Shown: positions 52,375 to 61,686 of the stretch, piece after piece
Numbering within the stretch: the first letter of the stretch is position 1
Layout: each line of letters starts with the position of its first letter
Assembly (NCBI GenBank): GCA_910575835.1
Contig: CAJTGB010000014.1
Coordinates: 49,330 to 113,329, forward strand
Direction: 5' to 3'
Length of the DNA stretch: 64,000 nucleotides
Origin: Lachnospiraceae bacterium
GTDB lineage: Bacteria > Bacillota > Clostridia > Lachnospirales > Lachnospiraceae
Made by a program: the position numbers and the translations under genes
The notes under the pieces: model-generated
What the model saw: only the letters and a program-made list of their open reading frames with translations
The model's database searches: none
What the model was told of the DNA's origin: nothing

Positions 52375-53847
52375 ATGATTCATTTGTTATGTAAGAGCGA
52401 GGCGTACACGTATAATGTGTATCATATTATAAAGGCCTTTTTTCCATCTGAGGAGGTTATCACCAGCGTGGATGAGGAGGCCTCTTGTTATGTGGAGGTA
52501 TGCCTGCCGGATGAGGGAGGCAGGCTTGCCGTTGATGAGGAGCAGCTTGCAGATGCTATGCGCCAAAGAGGGGCGGCTCCGAAGGAACAGAAGGAACTTA
52601 AATACTGGATTGACGTGTGCCTGTACCGCCGGCTCTTAAAGCTTACGGGCCGTTCGCTTGCATGGGGGATCCTGACGGGAGTGCGTCCTACGAAGATTGC
52701 CATGCAAAGAGCTGAAGAAGGCTGGGACAGGGATCGGTTTGTTCCCTGGTTTCAAGAGGAGTGTATGGTAAGCGGAAGGAAGGCAGAGCTTGCCTGGGAG
52801 ATTGCAAAGAGGGAACAGGCGATGCTTGGCAGGCTTGATTATGAAGAAGGGTACAGTCTCTATGTGGGTATTCCGTTCTGTCCGTCGGTCTGTACTTACT
52901 GTTCATTCAGCTCTGGTGCGCTGTCAGACTGGAAGGACAGGGTGGGAGAATATCTGGAAGCATTGCAGAAGGAACTGGTATTTATTGCAAAAAGATCAAG
53001 AGACAGGAAGCTTAATACGGTCTATATCGGCGGCGGAACGCCTACCACGCTGACGGCGGATCAGTTGGACGGCCTGCTTACCTGTATTGATGTGCATTTT
53101 TCAAGGGAATATCTGTTAGAGTATACGGTGGAGGCCGGAAGGCCGGACAGCATTACCGCAGAGAAGCTTAAGGTATTAAAACGTCATGGGATCACGAGGA
53201 TCTCCATTAACCCTCAGAGCATGCAGCAGAAGACCCTTGATATGATCGGACGGAAGCACCGGGTGGAGGAGATTGCCGCGGCATACCGTATGGCCCGGGA
53301 GCTTGGATTCGGCAATATTAATATGGATCTGATCGCGGGGCTTCCTGGCGAAGGTATCCAGGATATGCAGGATACCTTGCGGCAGATAGAAGAGCTTGCG
53401 CCGGACAGCCTGACGGTGCATTCTCTGGCGATTAAGAGAGCTTCGAAGATGCGACGCGCGGACCTTGGGAAGGACCAAGAGAAGGTATCCCGGACTTTGG
53501 AGGGGATGATCGAGGCGTCGCGGGAGGCGGCCGATCGGATGGGACTTGTTCCGTATTATCTGTACCGTCAGAAGAATATCGCGGGGAATTTCGAGAATGT
53601 CGGCTATGCGAAGGTTGACAAAGCGGGAATATACAATATACTGATTATGGAGGAGAAACAATCCATTATAGCCGCGGGAGCGGGGGCTTCTACCAAGATC
53701 GTATTAAAGGAGCCGGTTCCGATGCCGGGCAGTAAAAAGAAGAAGATGACATATCTGATGAGGATAGAGAATGTGAAAGCGATCGATGCGTATATCGCCC
53801 GTATCGATGAGATGACAGCAAGAAAAGGAGAATGGCTATGGCGTTAA
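52375..53847 (+). CDS. hemZ: HemZ-type oxygen-independent coproporphyrinogen-like radical-SAM protein
   Basis: 490 residues, 10 bases after the MBL gene. The radical-SAM motif is in GIPFCPSVCTYCSFSS (CxxxCxxC), followed by YIGGGTPTTL and RISINPQSMQQ. An N-terminal extension of about 160 residues is characteristic of HemZ compared with HemN and HemW. HemZ is named for coproporphyrinogen dehydrogenase activity, but many members may have another role. Whether this organism makes haem cannot be seen. The gene overlaps hisS by 10 bases. Confidence 0.88.
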   Translation: MIHLLCKSEAYTYNVYHIIKAFFPSEEVITSVDEEASCYVEVCLPDEGGRLAVDEEQLADAMRQRGAAPKEQKELKYWIDVCLYRRLLKLTGRSLAWGILTGVRPTKIAMQRAEEGWDRDRFVPWFQEECMVSGRKAELAWEIAKREQAMLGRLDYEEGYSLYVGIPFCPSVCTYCSFSSGALSDWKDRVGEYLEALQKELVFIAKRSRDRKLNTVYIGGGTPTTLTADQLDGLLTCIDVHFSREYLLEYTVEAGRPDSITAEKLKVLKRHGITRISINPQSMQQKTLDMIGRKHRVEEIAAAYRMARELGFGNINMDLIAGLPGEGIQDMQDTLRQIEELAPDSLTVHSLAIKRASKMRRADLGKDQEKVSRTLEGMIEASREAADRMGLVPYYLYRQKNIAGNFENVGYAKVDKAGIYNILIMEEKQSIIAAGAGASTKIVLKEPVPMPGSKKKKMTYLMRIENVKAIDAYIARIDEMTARKGEWLWR

Positions 53848-55103
53848 AGAAGAAACCGGTCACCGGAATGAAGGATATGATGCCCCGGGAGATGGAGATC
53901 CGGGATTATGTAGTCCAACTGATCAAGGATACCTACAAAACATACGGATTCCTGTCCATGGAAACCCCATGTGTGGAACATATAGAGAACCTGTGCAGCA
54001 AGCAGGGAGGAGACAATGAGAAGCTGATCTTCAAGATATTAAAACGCGGTGAGAAGCTGAAGATAGAGGCAGCGAAGGGAGAAGACGATCTGGTGGACGG
54101 AGGGCTTCGTTATGATCTGACGGTTCCGCTTGCCAGATATTACTCGAATCATGCCAATGAGCTGCCGTCCCCGTTCAAGGCGCTGCAGATCGGCAATGTG
54201 TGGCGTGCCGATCGTCCGCAGAAAGGACGCTTCCGCCAGTTTATGCAGTGTGATATCGATATCCTGGGAGAACCGTCCAATCTGGCAGAGATCGAGCTGA
54301 TACTGGCGACGACGGCGATGCTTGGCAGGCTGGATTTTCAGAACTTTACTGTGTGCATCAATGACCGCAATATCTTAAAGGCGATGGCGGCATACAGTGG
54401 TTTCAAAGAGGAAGACTATGACGGGGTGTTTATCATCCTGGACAAGATGGACAAGATCGGAGCAGAAGGCGTGGCGTCGGAGCTTCAGGAGATGGGATAT
54501 GACAGGGAGAACGTGGATGCCTATCTGAAGCTTTTTGAGGAGACGGCTCCGAATGCAGAGGGTATCCGTTATCTGAAGGAGAAGCTTGGAGACTGTCTGC
54601 AGGCAGAGACGGCGGACGGCATGGAGATGATCATTTCAAGCGTGGAAGAGGCGAAGGACTGTGAGTTCAAGATCTGCTTCGACCCGACGCTGGTGAGGGG
54701 CCAGTCTTATTATACCGGAACGATATTTGAAGTGCGGATGGATGATTTCGGCGGATCTGTCGCGGGAGGCGGCCGTTATGATAAGATGATCGGGAAATTC
54801 ACCGGACAGGATACTCCGGCATGCGGGTTCTCTATCGGATTCGAGAGGATCGTCATGCTTTTGCTGGAAAATGGATACCAGGTTCCGAAGCAAGGCGGCA
54901 GGAAGGCGTACCTGTTGGATAAGAGGATGCCCAGAGAGGGGATTCTTAAGGTATTGGCGCTTGCGAAGGCAGACCGCGAAGCGGGCCGTCAGGTGTTGAT
55001 CGTGAATATGAAGAAGAACAAGAAGTTCCAGAAGGAGCAGTTGATGGAAGAAGGGTATGAGGAGATCACCGACTGTTATGCGGATTCCTGGGAAAGCATC
55101 TAA
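53838..55103 (+). CDS. hisS: histidyl-tRNA synthetase
   Basis: 421 residues from ATG 53838; the in-frame ATG at 53832 is only two bases from GGAG. Class II motifs are visible: motif 2 around KALQIGNVWRADRPQKGRFRQF, motif 3 at FSIGFERIVMLL, and the histidine-specific VRGQSYYTGTIFEV. The enzyme charges tRNA-His. It starts within the end of hemZ and is followed by aspS 66 bases later, the common hisS-aspS pair. No T-box is seen before it. Confidence 0.96.
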   Translation: MALKKKPVTGMKDMMPREMEIRDYVVQLIKDTYKTYGFLSMETPCVEHIENLCSKQGGDNEKLIFKILKRGEKLKIEAAKGEDDLVDGGLRYDLTVPLARYYSNHANELPSPFKALQIGNVWRADRPQKGRFRQFMQCDIDILGEPSNLAEIELILATTAMLGRLDFQNFTVCINDRNILKAMAAYSGFKEEDYDGVFIILDKMDKIGAEGVASELQEMGYDRENVDAYLKLFEETAPNAEGIRYLKEKLGDCLQAETADGMEMIISSVEEAKDCEFKICFDPTLVRGQSYYTGTIFEVRMDDFGGSVAGGGRYDKMIGKFTGQDTPACGFSIGFERIVMLLLENGYQVPKQGGRKAYLLDKRMPREGILKVLALAKADREAGRQVLIVNMKKNKKFQKEQLMEEGYEEITDCYADSWESI

Positions 55104-55169
55104 TTAAGTGGATTATGCTGGGATAAGATCATTGGAGATAAAATATATTTGCAAAAGGAGAGGAACGAT

Positions 55170-56960
55170 ATGGCAGAGTCAATGCAGGGATTAAAGAGAA
55201 CCCACAGATGTGCAGAACTGTCCGCGGCTAATGTAGGCGAGACAGTGACCATTATGGGCTGGGTACAGAAGAACAGGAATAAGGGCGGATTAGTATTCGT
55301 AGATGTGAGGGACCGTTCCGGGATCATCCAGGTAGTGTTCGAGGAGGGCAAGTCAGAAGCAGAGCTGATCGAGAAGGCAGCCAGGCTCCGCGCGGAATTC
55401 GTGGTTGCGGTCGTGGGTAAGGTGGAGAAGCGTTCCGGCGCGGTGAACGAGAACCTGGCGACGGGTGAGATCGAGATCATCCCCAAGCAGCTTCGGATCC
55501 TGGCGGAATCGGAGACGCCGCCTTTCCCGATTGAAGAGAATTCCAGGACGAAGGAAGAGGTGCGCTTAAAATACCGGTATCTGGACCTCCGAAGGCCGGA
55601 TCTTCAGAGGAATCTGATGATGCGAAGCCAAGTAGCGACCCTGACCCGTCAATTCCTGGCGGACGAGGGATTCTTCGAGATCGAGACACCGATCCTGATC
55701 GGGAGCACGCCGGAAGGGGCAAGGGATTATCTGGTGCCGAGCCGTATCCATCAGGGGCATTTCTATGCGCTGCCGCAGTCGCCGCAGTTGTTCAAGCAGC
55801 TCTTGATGTGCTCCGGCTATGACCGGTATTTCCAGATCGCAAAATGCTTCCGCGACGAGGACTTAAGGGCTGACCGTCAGCCTGAATTCACCCAGATCGA
55901 TATGGAATTGTCCTTCGTGGATGTGGACGACGTGATCGATGTGAATGAAAGGCTCTTAGCCAAGCTCTTTAAAGAGGTACTGGGGCTTGATATTGAACTT
56001 CCGATCCCGCGGATGACCTGGCAGGAGGCGATGGACCGCTATGGTTCCGATAAGCCGGATATCCGTTTCGGTATGGAGCTTCATGACGTGACGGAGGTGG
56101 TAAGAGACTGTGAGTTCGCTGTATTTAAAGGTGCGGTAGAAAACGGCGGTTCTGTCCGGGGAATTAACGCCAAGGGTCAGGGCGGCATGCCGCGTAAGAA
56201 GATCGATAAGCTGGTGTCCTTCGCCAAGGATTACGGCGCGAAAGGCCTTGCATATATCGCGGTTCAGGAGGACGGTTCGCTTAAGTCTTCCTTTGCGAAG
56301 TTCATGAAGGATGAGGAGATGGCTGCGCTGGTCGCTGCGATGGAAGGAGAGAAGGGCGACCTTCTGCTCTTTGCGGCGGATAAGAACAAGGTCGTGTGGG
56401 ATGTCTTAGGGGCGCTTCGTCTGGAGCTTGCCCGTCAGATGGAGCTGCTTGACAAGAACGAGTATAAGTTTTTGTGGGTGACAGAGTTCCCGCTGCTTGA
56501 GTGGAGCGAAGAACAGAACCGCTATACGGCGATGCATCATCCGTTTACTATGCCGATGGAGGAAGATCTTCTGTATATCGACAGTGATCCGGGCAGAGTG
56601 CGTGCGAAGGCTTATGATATCGTGCTGAATGGAAATGAGATCGGAGGGGGAAGCGTCAGGATCTTCAACCCTGAGATTCAGAATAAGATGTTCGAGGTGC
56701 TTGGGTTCACGCAGGAGCAGGCTAACGAGCAGTTCGGATTCCTTCTGACGGCGTTCAAGTATGGGGTGCCGCCGCATGCAGGGCTTGCATATGGGTTGGA
56801 CAGACTGGTGATGCTGATGGCGAAGGAGGAGAGTATCCGTGACGTGATCGCATTCCCGAAGGTGAAGGACGCCTCCGATCTGATGACAGAGGCGCCGACG
56901 GCTGTAGATCCGAAGCAATTGGATGAACTGGGGCTTGCGGTCGTGAGCAGGGAAGAGTAG
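55170..56960 (+). CDS. aspS: aspartyl-tRNA synthetase
   Basis: 596 residues from ATG 55170 behind AAAAGGAGAGG. The N-terminal OB domain binds the anticodon (GETVTIMGWVQKNRNKGG). Motif 2 is at FQIAKCFRDEDLRADRQPEF and motif 3 at AYGLDRLVMLMA, with a GAD insertion domain between, as in bacterial AspRS. QSPQLFKQLLM is conserved around the active site. The enzyme charges tRNA-Asp, possibly also tRNA-Asn in bacteria lacking AsnRS. It ends the long operon from apt. Confidence 0.97.
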   Translation: MAESMQGLKRTHRCAELSAANVGETVTIMGWVQKNRNKGGLVFVDVRDRSGIIQVVFEEGKSEAELIEKAARLRAEFVVAVVGKVEKRSGAVNENLATGEIEIIPKQLRILAESETPPFPIEENSRTKEEVRLKYRYLDLRRPDLQRNLMMRSQVATLTRQFLADEGFFEIETPILIGSTPEGARDYLVPSRIHQGHFYALPQSPQLFKQLLMCSGYDRYFQIAKCFRDEDLRADRQPEFTQIDMELSFVDVDDVIDVNERLLAKLFKEVLGLDIELPIPRMTWQEAMDRYGSDKPDIRFGMELHDVTEVVRDCEFAVFKGAVENGGSVRGINAKGQGGMPRKKIDKLVSFAKDYGAKGLAYIAVQEDGSLKSSFAKFMKDEEMAALVAAMEGEKGDLLLFAADKNKVVWDVLGALRLELARQMELLDKNEYKFLWVTEFPLLEWSEEQNRYTAMHHPFTMPMEEDLLYIDSDPGRVRAKAYDIVLNGNEIGGGSVRIFNPEIQNKMFEVLGFTQEQANEQFGFLLTAFKYGVPPHAGLAYGLDRLVMLMAKEESIRDVIAFPKVKDASDLMTEAPTAVDPKQLDELGLAVVSREE

Positions 56961-56981
56961 AGAACTGGTAAAGAATGAGAA

Positions 56982-57062
56982 TTGTCATTGCATTAATTTA
57001 ATGTGGATGGGCACAGTCACGGAGGATCGATGCTGAGAATTCCACAGTTAATGCAATGACAA
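56982..57062. repeat. 15-base perfect inverted repeat after aspS
   Basis: TTGTCATTGCATTAA (56982-56996) and TTAATGCAATGACAA (57048-57062) are exact reverse complements, and inner TGTGGA/TCCACA also match. There is no T-run after it. It may be a transcript-end structure or a small mobile repeat. Confidence 0.6.
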
Positions 57063-57102
57063 AATGGTTTGAAAATATTTTAAAAAAAGTTGAAAAAATA
57101 TG

Positions 57103-57131
57103 TTGACATATTAAGGAAGTTGTAGTAATAT
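57103..57131 (+). promoter_or_regulatory. tRNA-Gly promoter
   Basis: TTGACA (57103-57108), 17 bases, TAATAT (57126-57131); an overlapping TATAAT at 57129-57134 has 20-base spacing. Confidence 0.6.
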
Positions 57132-57161
57132 AATTATTGTTCCGAGGGACACACAAGAGAT

Positions 57162-57234
57162 GCGACAGTGGCTCAGTTGGTAGAGTACGACCTTGCCAAG
57201 GTCGGGGTCGCGGGTTCGAACCCCGTCTGTCGCT
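57162..57234 (+). tRNA. tRNA-Gly (anticodon GCC)
   Basis: The 73 bases fold as a cloverleaf. The acceptor stem is GCGACAG/CTGTCGC, the D stem GCTC/GAGT, the anticodon stem CGACC/GGTCG with loop TTGCCAA, and the T stem GCGGG/CCCGT with loop TTCGAAC. The discriminator is T and CCA is not encoded. It reads GGC and GGU glycine codons. Confidence 0.97.
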
Positions 57235-57290
57235 TCAAAAGCACTCTATGGAAGAGAGAGATAACCTAGAGTGTAATCGAATTAGAAGGG

Positions 57291-57337
57291 TATTTAGATA
57301 AATGTTATTTGAGAATTTATCTAAATATCTTTTTTTT
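57291..57337 (+). terminator. terminator after tRNA-Gly
   Basis: ATTTAGATAAAT pairs exactly with ATTTATCTAAAT over an 11-base loop, followed by a run of eight T. Confidence 0.9.
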
Positions 57338-57446
57338 GTAGATAATAATAAGTAAAATTTCAGGCAAGTCAAATTTCTTTTGCATACGAAGTATTTGCAT
57401 TAGGTAATAGAAGTAATGAAAAGTTATCAGTATAGGAGAATAAGTT

Positions 57447-58073
57447 ATGGAAAAGATTTTAACTACAGGAAGTTATGGGCTTTGTGTATTTTCATTGGAA
57501 GTATTACAGGAATTTTTGAAGAAAGAGAAAGTCAGATCCAAAAAGCTTTTGGATCATTTTCAAAAAAATAATCAGAGATATTTATCTATGCAGAAAGAAG
57601 GTATTTGGATACCTTTCCCGCAAATCGATTCTATAAGCTATATGATCAAGCTAGAAGGTCATGATGCACCTTTTAATGATGAATGGGAGCAGAAGATGGA
57701 ATATCATGGGTTCAATATTGAAATTAAAGATGCGCTTTGGATTTCTGACATTGGGGCGTTTTATACATTTCGGGCAAGTGATTATTGTGGAAATGAGCAA
57801 ACTTATCAAACAGAATATGGTGTAATACACTATATTTCTAAAAATGAAATCTCTTATCGTTCATTAGACGGAGACATTATATACTCGGCATTTAAATATG
57901 ATATTCCTTCTGGGAAGTATTTGTTATCTGTGAAAGGATTTGTACGCAGACAGTCTGTGGGGAACCCGGATGCAAATTATGGGTTTTTGTTTGGTCTGAC
58001 GAAAGTGGATGAGTTTGATGGGTTTAAAAACCCGAGAGAAGAAATTTATGATTTCAATGTGGCTCATATGTAA
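57447..58073 (+). CDS. AT-rich orphan protein of unknown function
   Basis: 208 residues with TAGGAGAA before the ATG. The gene is distinctly AT-rich compared with its neighbours and sits right after a tRNA gene, a common landing place for foreign DNA. No signal peptide or membrane segment is seen. Aromatic residues are frequent (SYMIKLEGHD, FYTFRASDYCG, SAFKYDIPSG). It has no motif that I recognise. Soluble immunity-type or phage-derived proteins can look like this, but nothing here proves it. Confidence 0.65.
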   Translation: MEKILTTGSYGLCVFSLEVLQEFLKKEKVRSKKLLDHFQKNNQRYLSMQKEGIWIPFPQIDSISYMIKLEGHDAPFNDEWEQKMEYHGFNIEIKDALWISDIGAFYTFRASDYCGNEQTYQTEYGVIHYISKNEISYRSLDGDIIYSAFKYDIPSGKYLLSVKGFVRRQSVGNPDANYGFLFGLTKVDEFDGFKNPREEIYDFNVAHM

Positions 58074-58183
58074 TAAAATGTAATAATTAATCACAAAATT
58101 TACGGTTGTTTTCCTCTTTGAAAAGTGATATTCTTAATTTATGTTTATTTTTCACAAATAATAGATAGGAGGAGAATGCTGGA

Positions 58184-58984
58184 ATGGGATTTTTGACAGG
58201 AAAGACAGCAATCATTACAGGAGGCGGACGCTCTGTCTTAAGCGACGGCAGGTGCGGTTCTATCGGTTACGGAATTGCTACCGCATATGCGAAGGAAGGC
58301 GCGAACCTTGTGATCACAGGGCGTAATGTGAAGAAGCTTGAAGACGCTAAGGAAGAGCTGGAGAGGCTGTACGGGATCAAGGTACTGGCTGTACAGGCTG
58401 ATGTGTCGGCAGGAGCGGATAATGAAGCCGTAGTGAACAATGTTGTGAAGCAGGCGATGGATACATTCGGACGGATCGATGTGCTGATCAACAATGCACA
58501 GGCTTCCGCTTCCGGCGTAACGCTGGCAGATCATACTACGGAGCAGTTTGACCTGGCGCTTTACTCAGGGCTGTATGCAACGTTCTACTATATGAAGGCT
58601 TGCTATCCGCATCTTGCAGAGACCAAAGGAACTGTGATCAACTTCGCTTCCGGGGCTGGGCTCTTCGGGAACTTTGGACAGTGTGCGTACGCGGCGGCCA
58701 AGGAAGGCGTCCGCGGACTGACACGCGTGGCCGCAACAGAATGGGGGAAAGACGGTGTTAATGTGAATATCATCTGTCCTCTGGCGTGGACCGCACAGTT
58801 GGAGAACTTCGAGAAGGCTTATCCAGAGGCATTCAAGCAGAATGTGAAGATGCCGCCGGCAGGGCATTATGGGGATGCGGAGCTTGAGATCGGACGTGTC
58901 TGCGTACAGCTTGCTTCACCGGATTTCAAGTATATGAGCGGTGAGACGATCACTTTAGAAGGCGGTATGGGACAGAGGCCGTAA
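58184..58984 (+). CDS. short-chain dehydrogenase/reductase
   Basis: 266 residues with AGGAGGAG upstream. The NAD(P)-binding motif is split: TGGG and the later GSIGYGIA are separated by RSVLSDGRC, an insertion unlike ordinary SDR enzymes. Other family features are NNAQAS in place of NNAG and the catalytic Tyr and Lys in CAYAAAKEG, with a Ser in FASGAG before them. The C-terminus has GETITLEGGMGQRP. The substrate is unknown; some gut-bacterial hydroxysteroid dehydrogenases belong to this superfamily. It is followed by a strong terminator. Confidence 0.85.
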   Translation: MGFLTGKTAIITGGGRSVLSDGRCGSIGYGIATAYAKEGANLVITGRNVKKLEDAKEELERLYGIKVLAVQADVSAGADNEAVVNNVVKQAMDTFGRIDVLINNAQASASGVTLADHTTEQFDLALYSGLYATFYYMKACYPHLAETKGTVINFASGAGLFGNFGQCAYAAAKEGVRGLTRVAATEWGKDGVNVNIICPLAWTAQLENFEKAYPEAFKQNVKMPPAGHYGDAELEIGRVCVQLASPDFKYMSGETITLEGGMGQRP

Positions 58985-59013
58985 GAAGGAAGAACCGAAG
59001 CGGCATATTTATC

Positions 59014-59051
59014 CAGGGGTATAGGGAAAGGGCTTCCTATACCCCTGCATT
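59014..59051 (+). terminator. terminator after the SDR gene
   Basis: CAGGGGTATAGG pairs exactly with CCTATACCCCTG over a 10-base loop, followed by CATTTT. Confidence 0.85.
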
Positions 59052-59075
59052 TTAATTAAGAGATGAGAGAAGCTT

Positions 59076-60521
59076 ATGAGTGAGAGAGTAAATGAGATAA
59101 GAAAGACGGATGAAGCGGGGAAAGCAGAGAATCCGTTGGCCGCTGAACGGGTTGGGAAGCTGATTGCGAAGTTTGCCATACCGGCGATCATCAGCATGCT
59201 GGTAAGCTCCCTGTATAATATCGTAGACCAGATCTTTATCGGCCAGGGAGTCGGGATGCTGGGCAATGCGGCTACTAATATTGCATTTCCGATATCGATC
59301 ATCTGTACGGCCACAGCGCTGATGCTGGGGATCGGAGGCGCGTCGAATTATAATCTGGAGTCAGGAGCCGGGAATAAGGAGAAGGCAAGCAGGATCGCGG
59401 GTGCGGGGTTATCTATGCTCGTGATCTGCGGGACCGTGATCGCGGCGGCGGTACTGCTGTTTTTGGATCCGCTGCTTAAGATATTCGGAGTGACCCCGGA
59501 GGTACTGCCATATGCCCAGGATTATACGGGGATCACGGCGTATGGGATCCCGTTCCTGATCCTGACTACGGGAGGGAACCACCTGATAAGGGCGGACCGA
59601 AGCCCCACATATTCTATGACTTGTATGCTGACCGGAGCGATCCTTAATACGATACTGGATCCGCTGTTTATCTTCGGATTCCATCTTGGGATCAAGGGAG
59701 CGGCATGGGCGACGGTGATCGGGCAGGCGGTCTCAGGCGCGCTGGTTATCCTGTATTTCTTAAGGTTTCGCAAGATGGAGCTGTCCTGGGATATGCTAAG
59801 GCCGAAGCGAAGCTGCCTAAGAGCGATCGCGTCCCTTGGCATGGCGTCCTGTATCAACCAGATCGCCATGGCGGCGGTCCAGATCACTATGAATAATACG
59901 CTGAGGCATTACGGAGCGGCGTCCATGTACGGAACGGATATACCGTTGGCCTGTGTCGGAGTTATTTCCAAGGTAAATATGGTATTCATGGCGATCTGTA
60001 TCGGAATCTCCCAGGGGTGTCAGCCGATCTGGGGATTCAACTACGGCGCAGGCAGATATGCCAGGGTAAGAGAGACCTATGGCAAGGCGTTTCGGCTTGT
60101 TCTTGCTGTCGGTATCACATTCTGTCTTTGTTTTCAGTTCTTTCCGCGGCAGTTGGTCGGGATATTCGGGACGGGAAGCGAGGAATATTTTCATTTTGCT
60201 GAGAGATACTTCCGCATCTTCATGCTGATGACGTTTACGAATGGGATTCAGCCTATGTCGTCAGGGTTTTTCACTTCGATCGGGAAGGCGAGACTTGGAA
60301 TCTTGGTGTCGCTGACAAGGCAGGTAATCTTTCTGCTGCCGCTGATCCTGATCTTTCCTGTGTTCATGGGAATCGACGGCGTGATGTACGCGGGACCGAT
60401 CGCAGACGGAGCGGCCTTATTGGCGGCGGTCATTTGTGCGGTCAGGGAACTGCAAAAGATGAAAGCGTTAGAAAGGGAATCAACAGATGAAGGAACGAAT
60501 GCCGATAGGGTTCATGATTAA
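59076..60521 (+). CDS. MATE-family multidrug efflux pump
   Basis: 481 residues, about twelve membrane segments in two halves. The first half begins KFAIPAIISMLVSSLYNIVDQIFIG and the second near ASLGMASCINQIAMAAVQI; both are MatE signatures. Pumps of this family expel cationic or other drugs using Na+ or H+ gradients. The start has only a weak GAGAG site. It overlaps the marR-type gene by 35 bases, so the two are coexpressed. Confidence 0.92.
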   Translation: MSERVNEIRKTDEAGKAENPLAAERVGKLIAKFAIPAIISMLVSSLYNIVDQIFIGQGVGMLGNAATNIAFPISIICTATALMLGIGGASNYNLESGAGNKEKASRIAGAGLSMLVICGTVIAAAVLLFLDPLLKIFGVTPEVLPYAQDYTGITAYGIPFLILTTGGNHLIRADRSPTYSMTCMLTGAILNTILDPLFIFGFHLGIKGAAWATVIGQAVSGALVILYFLRFRKMELSWDMLRPKRSCLRAIASLGMASCINQIAMAAVQITMNNTLRHYGAASMYGTDIPLACVGVISKVNMVFMAICIGISQGCQPIWGFNYGAGRYARVRETYGKAFRLVLAVGITFCLCFQFFPRQLVGIFGTGSEEYFHFAERYFRIFMLMTFTNGIQPMSSGFFTSIGKARLGILVSLTRQVIFLLPLILIFPVFMGIDGVMYAGPIADGAALLAAVICAVRELQKMKALERESTDEGTNADRVHD

Positions 60522-60918
60522 ACAGATCAATACCATCTATGAGAAGGAGCTTAACAATCTGCTGAAATCGGTAGGGATCACTGCCTCGCAGTGCGCGGTG
60601 CTGGATTATCTGTTCCGCAGTGATGAAGAGGCGGTCAACCAGCGTGATATTGAGAAGGCATTAAGCCTCAGGAATCCGACTGTGACGGGACTTATCAAGA
60701 GGCTGGAGGAGAATGGATATCTCTTCTCTGTGCCCAGCGACAGGGATAAGCGGTGCAAGAACATCTATCTGACGGAGAAGGCCTATGATATTCAGCGCAG
60801 GATGGAGATGGACCGGAAGAGGATCGATAAGAGATTCACATTGGGGATGAATAAGAAGGAGAAAGCAGCATTGGAGAAGGTGTTGGAGAGAGTGCTGTAT
60901 AATATTGCCGAGCCGTAG
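60487..60918 (+). CDS. MarR-family transcriptional regulator
   Basis: 143 residues, beginning inside the end of the MATE gene. The winged-helix core is TASQCAVLDYLFRSD, NQRDIEKALSLRNPTVTGLIKRLEENGYL and RDKRCKNIYLTEKA, the typical MarR layout. MarR proteins are dimeric repressors often released by small aromatic ligands. Being cotranscribed with the pump, it probably controls that operon. No operator could be assigned. A terminator overlaps its stop. Confidence 0.92.
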   Translation: MKERMPIGFMIKQINTIYEKELNNLLKSVGITASQCAVLDYLFRSDEEAVNQRDIEKALSLRNPTVTGLIKRLEENGYLFSVPSDRDKRCKNIYLTEKAYDIQRRMEMDRKRIDKRFTLGMNKKEKAALEKVLERVLYNIAEP

Positions 60919-60933
60919 GGGTTCGGCTTTTTT
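60907..60933 (+). terminator. terminator after marR-type gene
   Basis: GCCGAGCC pairs with GGTTCGGC over 5 bases, followed by six T. The stem overlaps the stop codon. Confidence 0.85.
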
Positions 60934-61003
60934 AGGTATAATTAACCGCAATTAAGAAAATGCTATCGGTATGAGGAAATATACTGCAAAGCGAGGAGGA
61001 ATT

Positions 61004-61606
61004 ATGCCTGTAGAAGTTATATCATTTCTGCTTGACAGTGAAGATGAAAGGAAGCGGCTGGAATTTCAGATGGTGCTTCAATGCGCCCCGCTGCTGAAGG
61101 GGATCAAGGTGGCCTGTATCATCAATATTGACAGGCGGCATGTGGGAGAACTGAACGATATCTTGAAAGGCACGGATATCGAATATATGATCTTGATGGT
61201 GCGGGAAGGAAAATGTCTGTCAGCCTTCTACCGCAGGAGGGAATTGTCAAGCTATCTTAAGAGGGAGGATGTCAGGGAATTCCTGGAAAGCTTCGGATAT
61301 GTCTGTCAAGATCTGGAGAAGGTGCTGCAAAGGCTCTCAGTCAGAGTATGCCGGTACTGTAGCCGTAAGGGGCGCTTCCCGCACGAGATCGGAGCATTCT
61401 TAGACTATCCGATCGATGATGTGAGAGGCTTCATTGAGCGGGACGGCAGGGGAGAGATTCTGAGCGGTTACTGGAAGGTTTATCATGATCCGGGAAAAGC
61501 CCGGATGATATTCCTGGCATATGATAAGGCAAGGATCAGCGCGGTCAACGAATTCCTTACGGGGAAGCCGATGCAGGATATTGCGGAGCGTTTGACAGAG
61601 GGGTGA
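61004..61606 (+). CDS. DUF3793 family protein
   Basis: 200 residues from ATG 61004 behind GCGAGGAGG. The sequence matches the DUF3793 family: VLQCAPLLKGIKVACI near the start, then FPHEIGAFLDYPIDDVRGFI and GYWKVYHDPGKA. No signal or membrane segment is seen. Members are common in Clostridia and in some cases lie near iron or flavodoxin genes, but none is here. No established role. It ends before a short terminator. Confidence 0.82.
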   Translation: MPVEVISFLLDSEDERKRLEFQMVLQCAPLLKGIKVACIINIDRRHVGELNDILKGTDIEYMILMVREGKCLSAFYRRRELSSYLKREDVREFLESFGYVCQDLEKVLQRLSVRVCRYCSRKGRFPHEIGAFLDYPIDDVRGFIERDGRGEILSGYWKVYHDPGKARMIFLAYDKARISAVNEFLTGKPMQDIAERLTEG

Positions 61607-61621
61607 TCTCCTCTTTTTTTT
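61597..61621 (+). terminator. terminator after DUF3793 gene
   Basis: AGAGG and CCTCT pair around GGTGATCT; eight T follow. Confidence 0.7.
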
Positions 61622-61686
61622 ATAGGCAAATTATGATACAATAAGAAAACGTTTGAATGACTGTTCCGGCAAAAGGGGGAGATGAG

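Noticed and set aside
55104..55169. T-box or other leader before aspS
   Set aside because: Only 66 bases and no T-box sequence.
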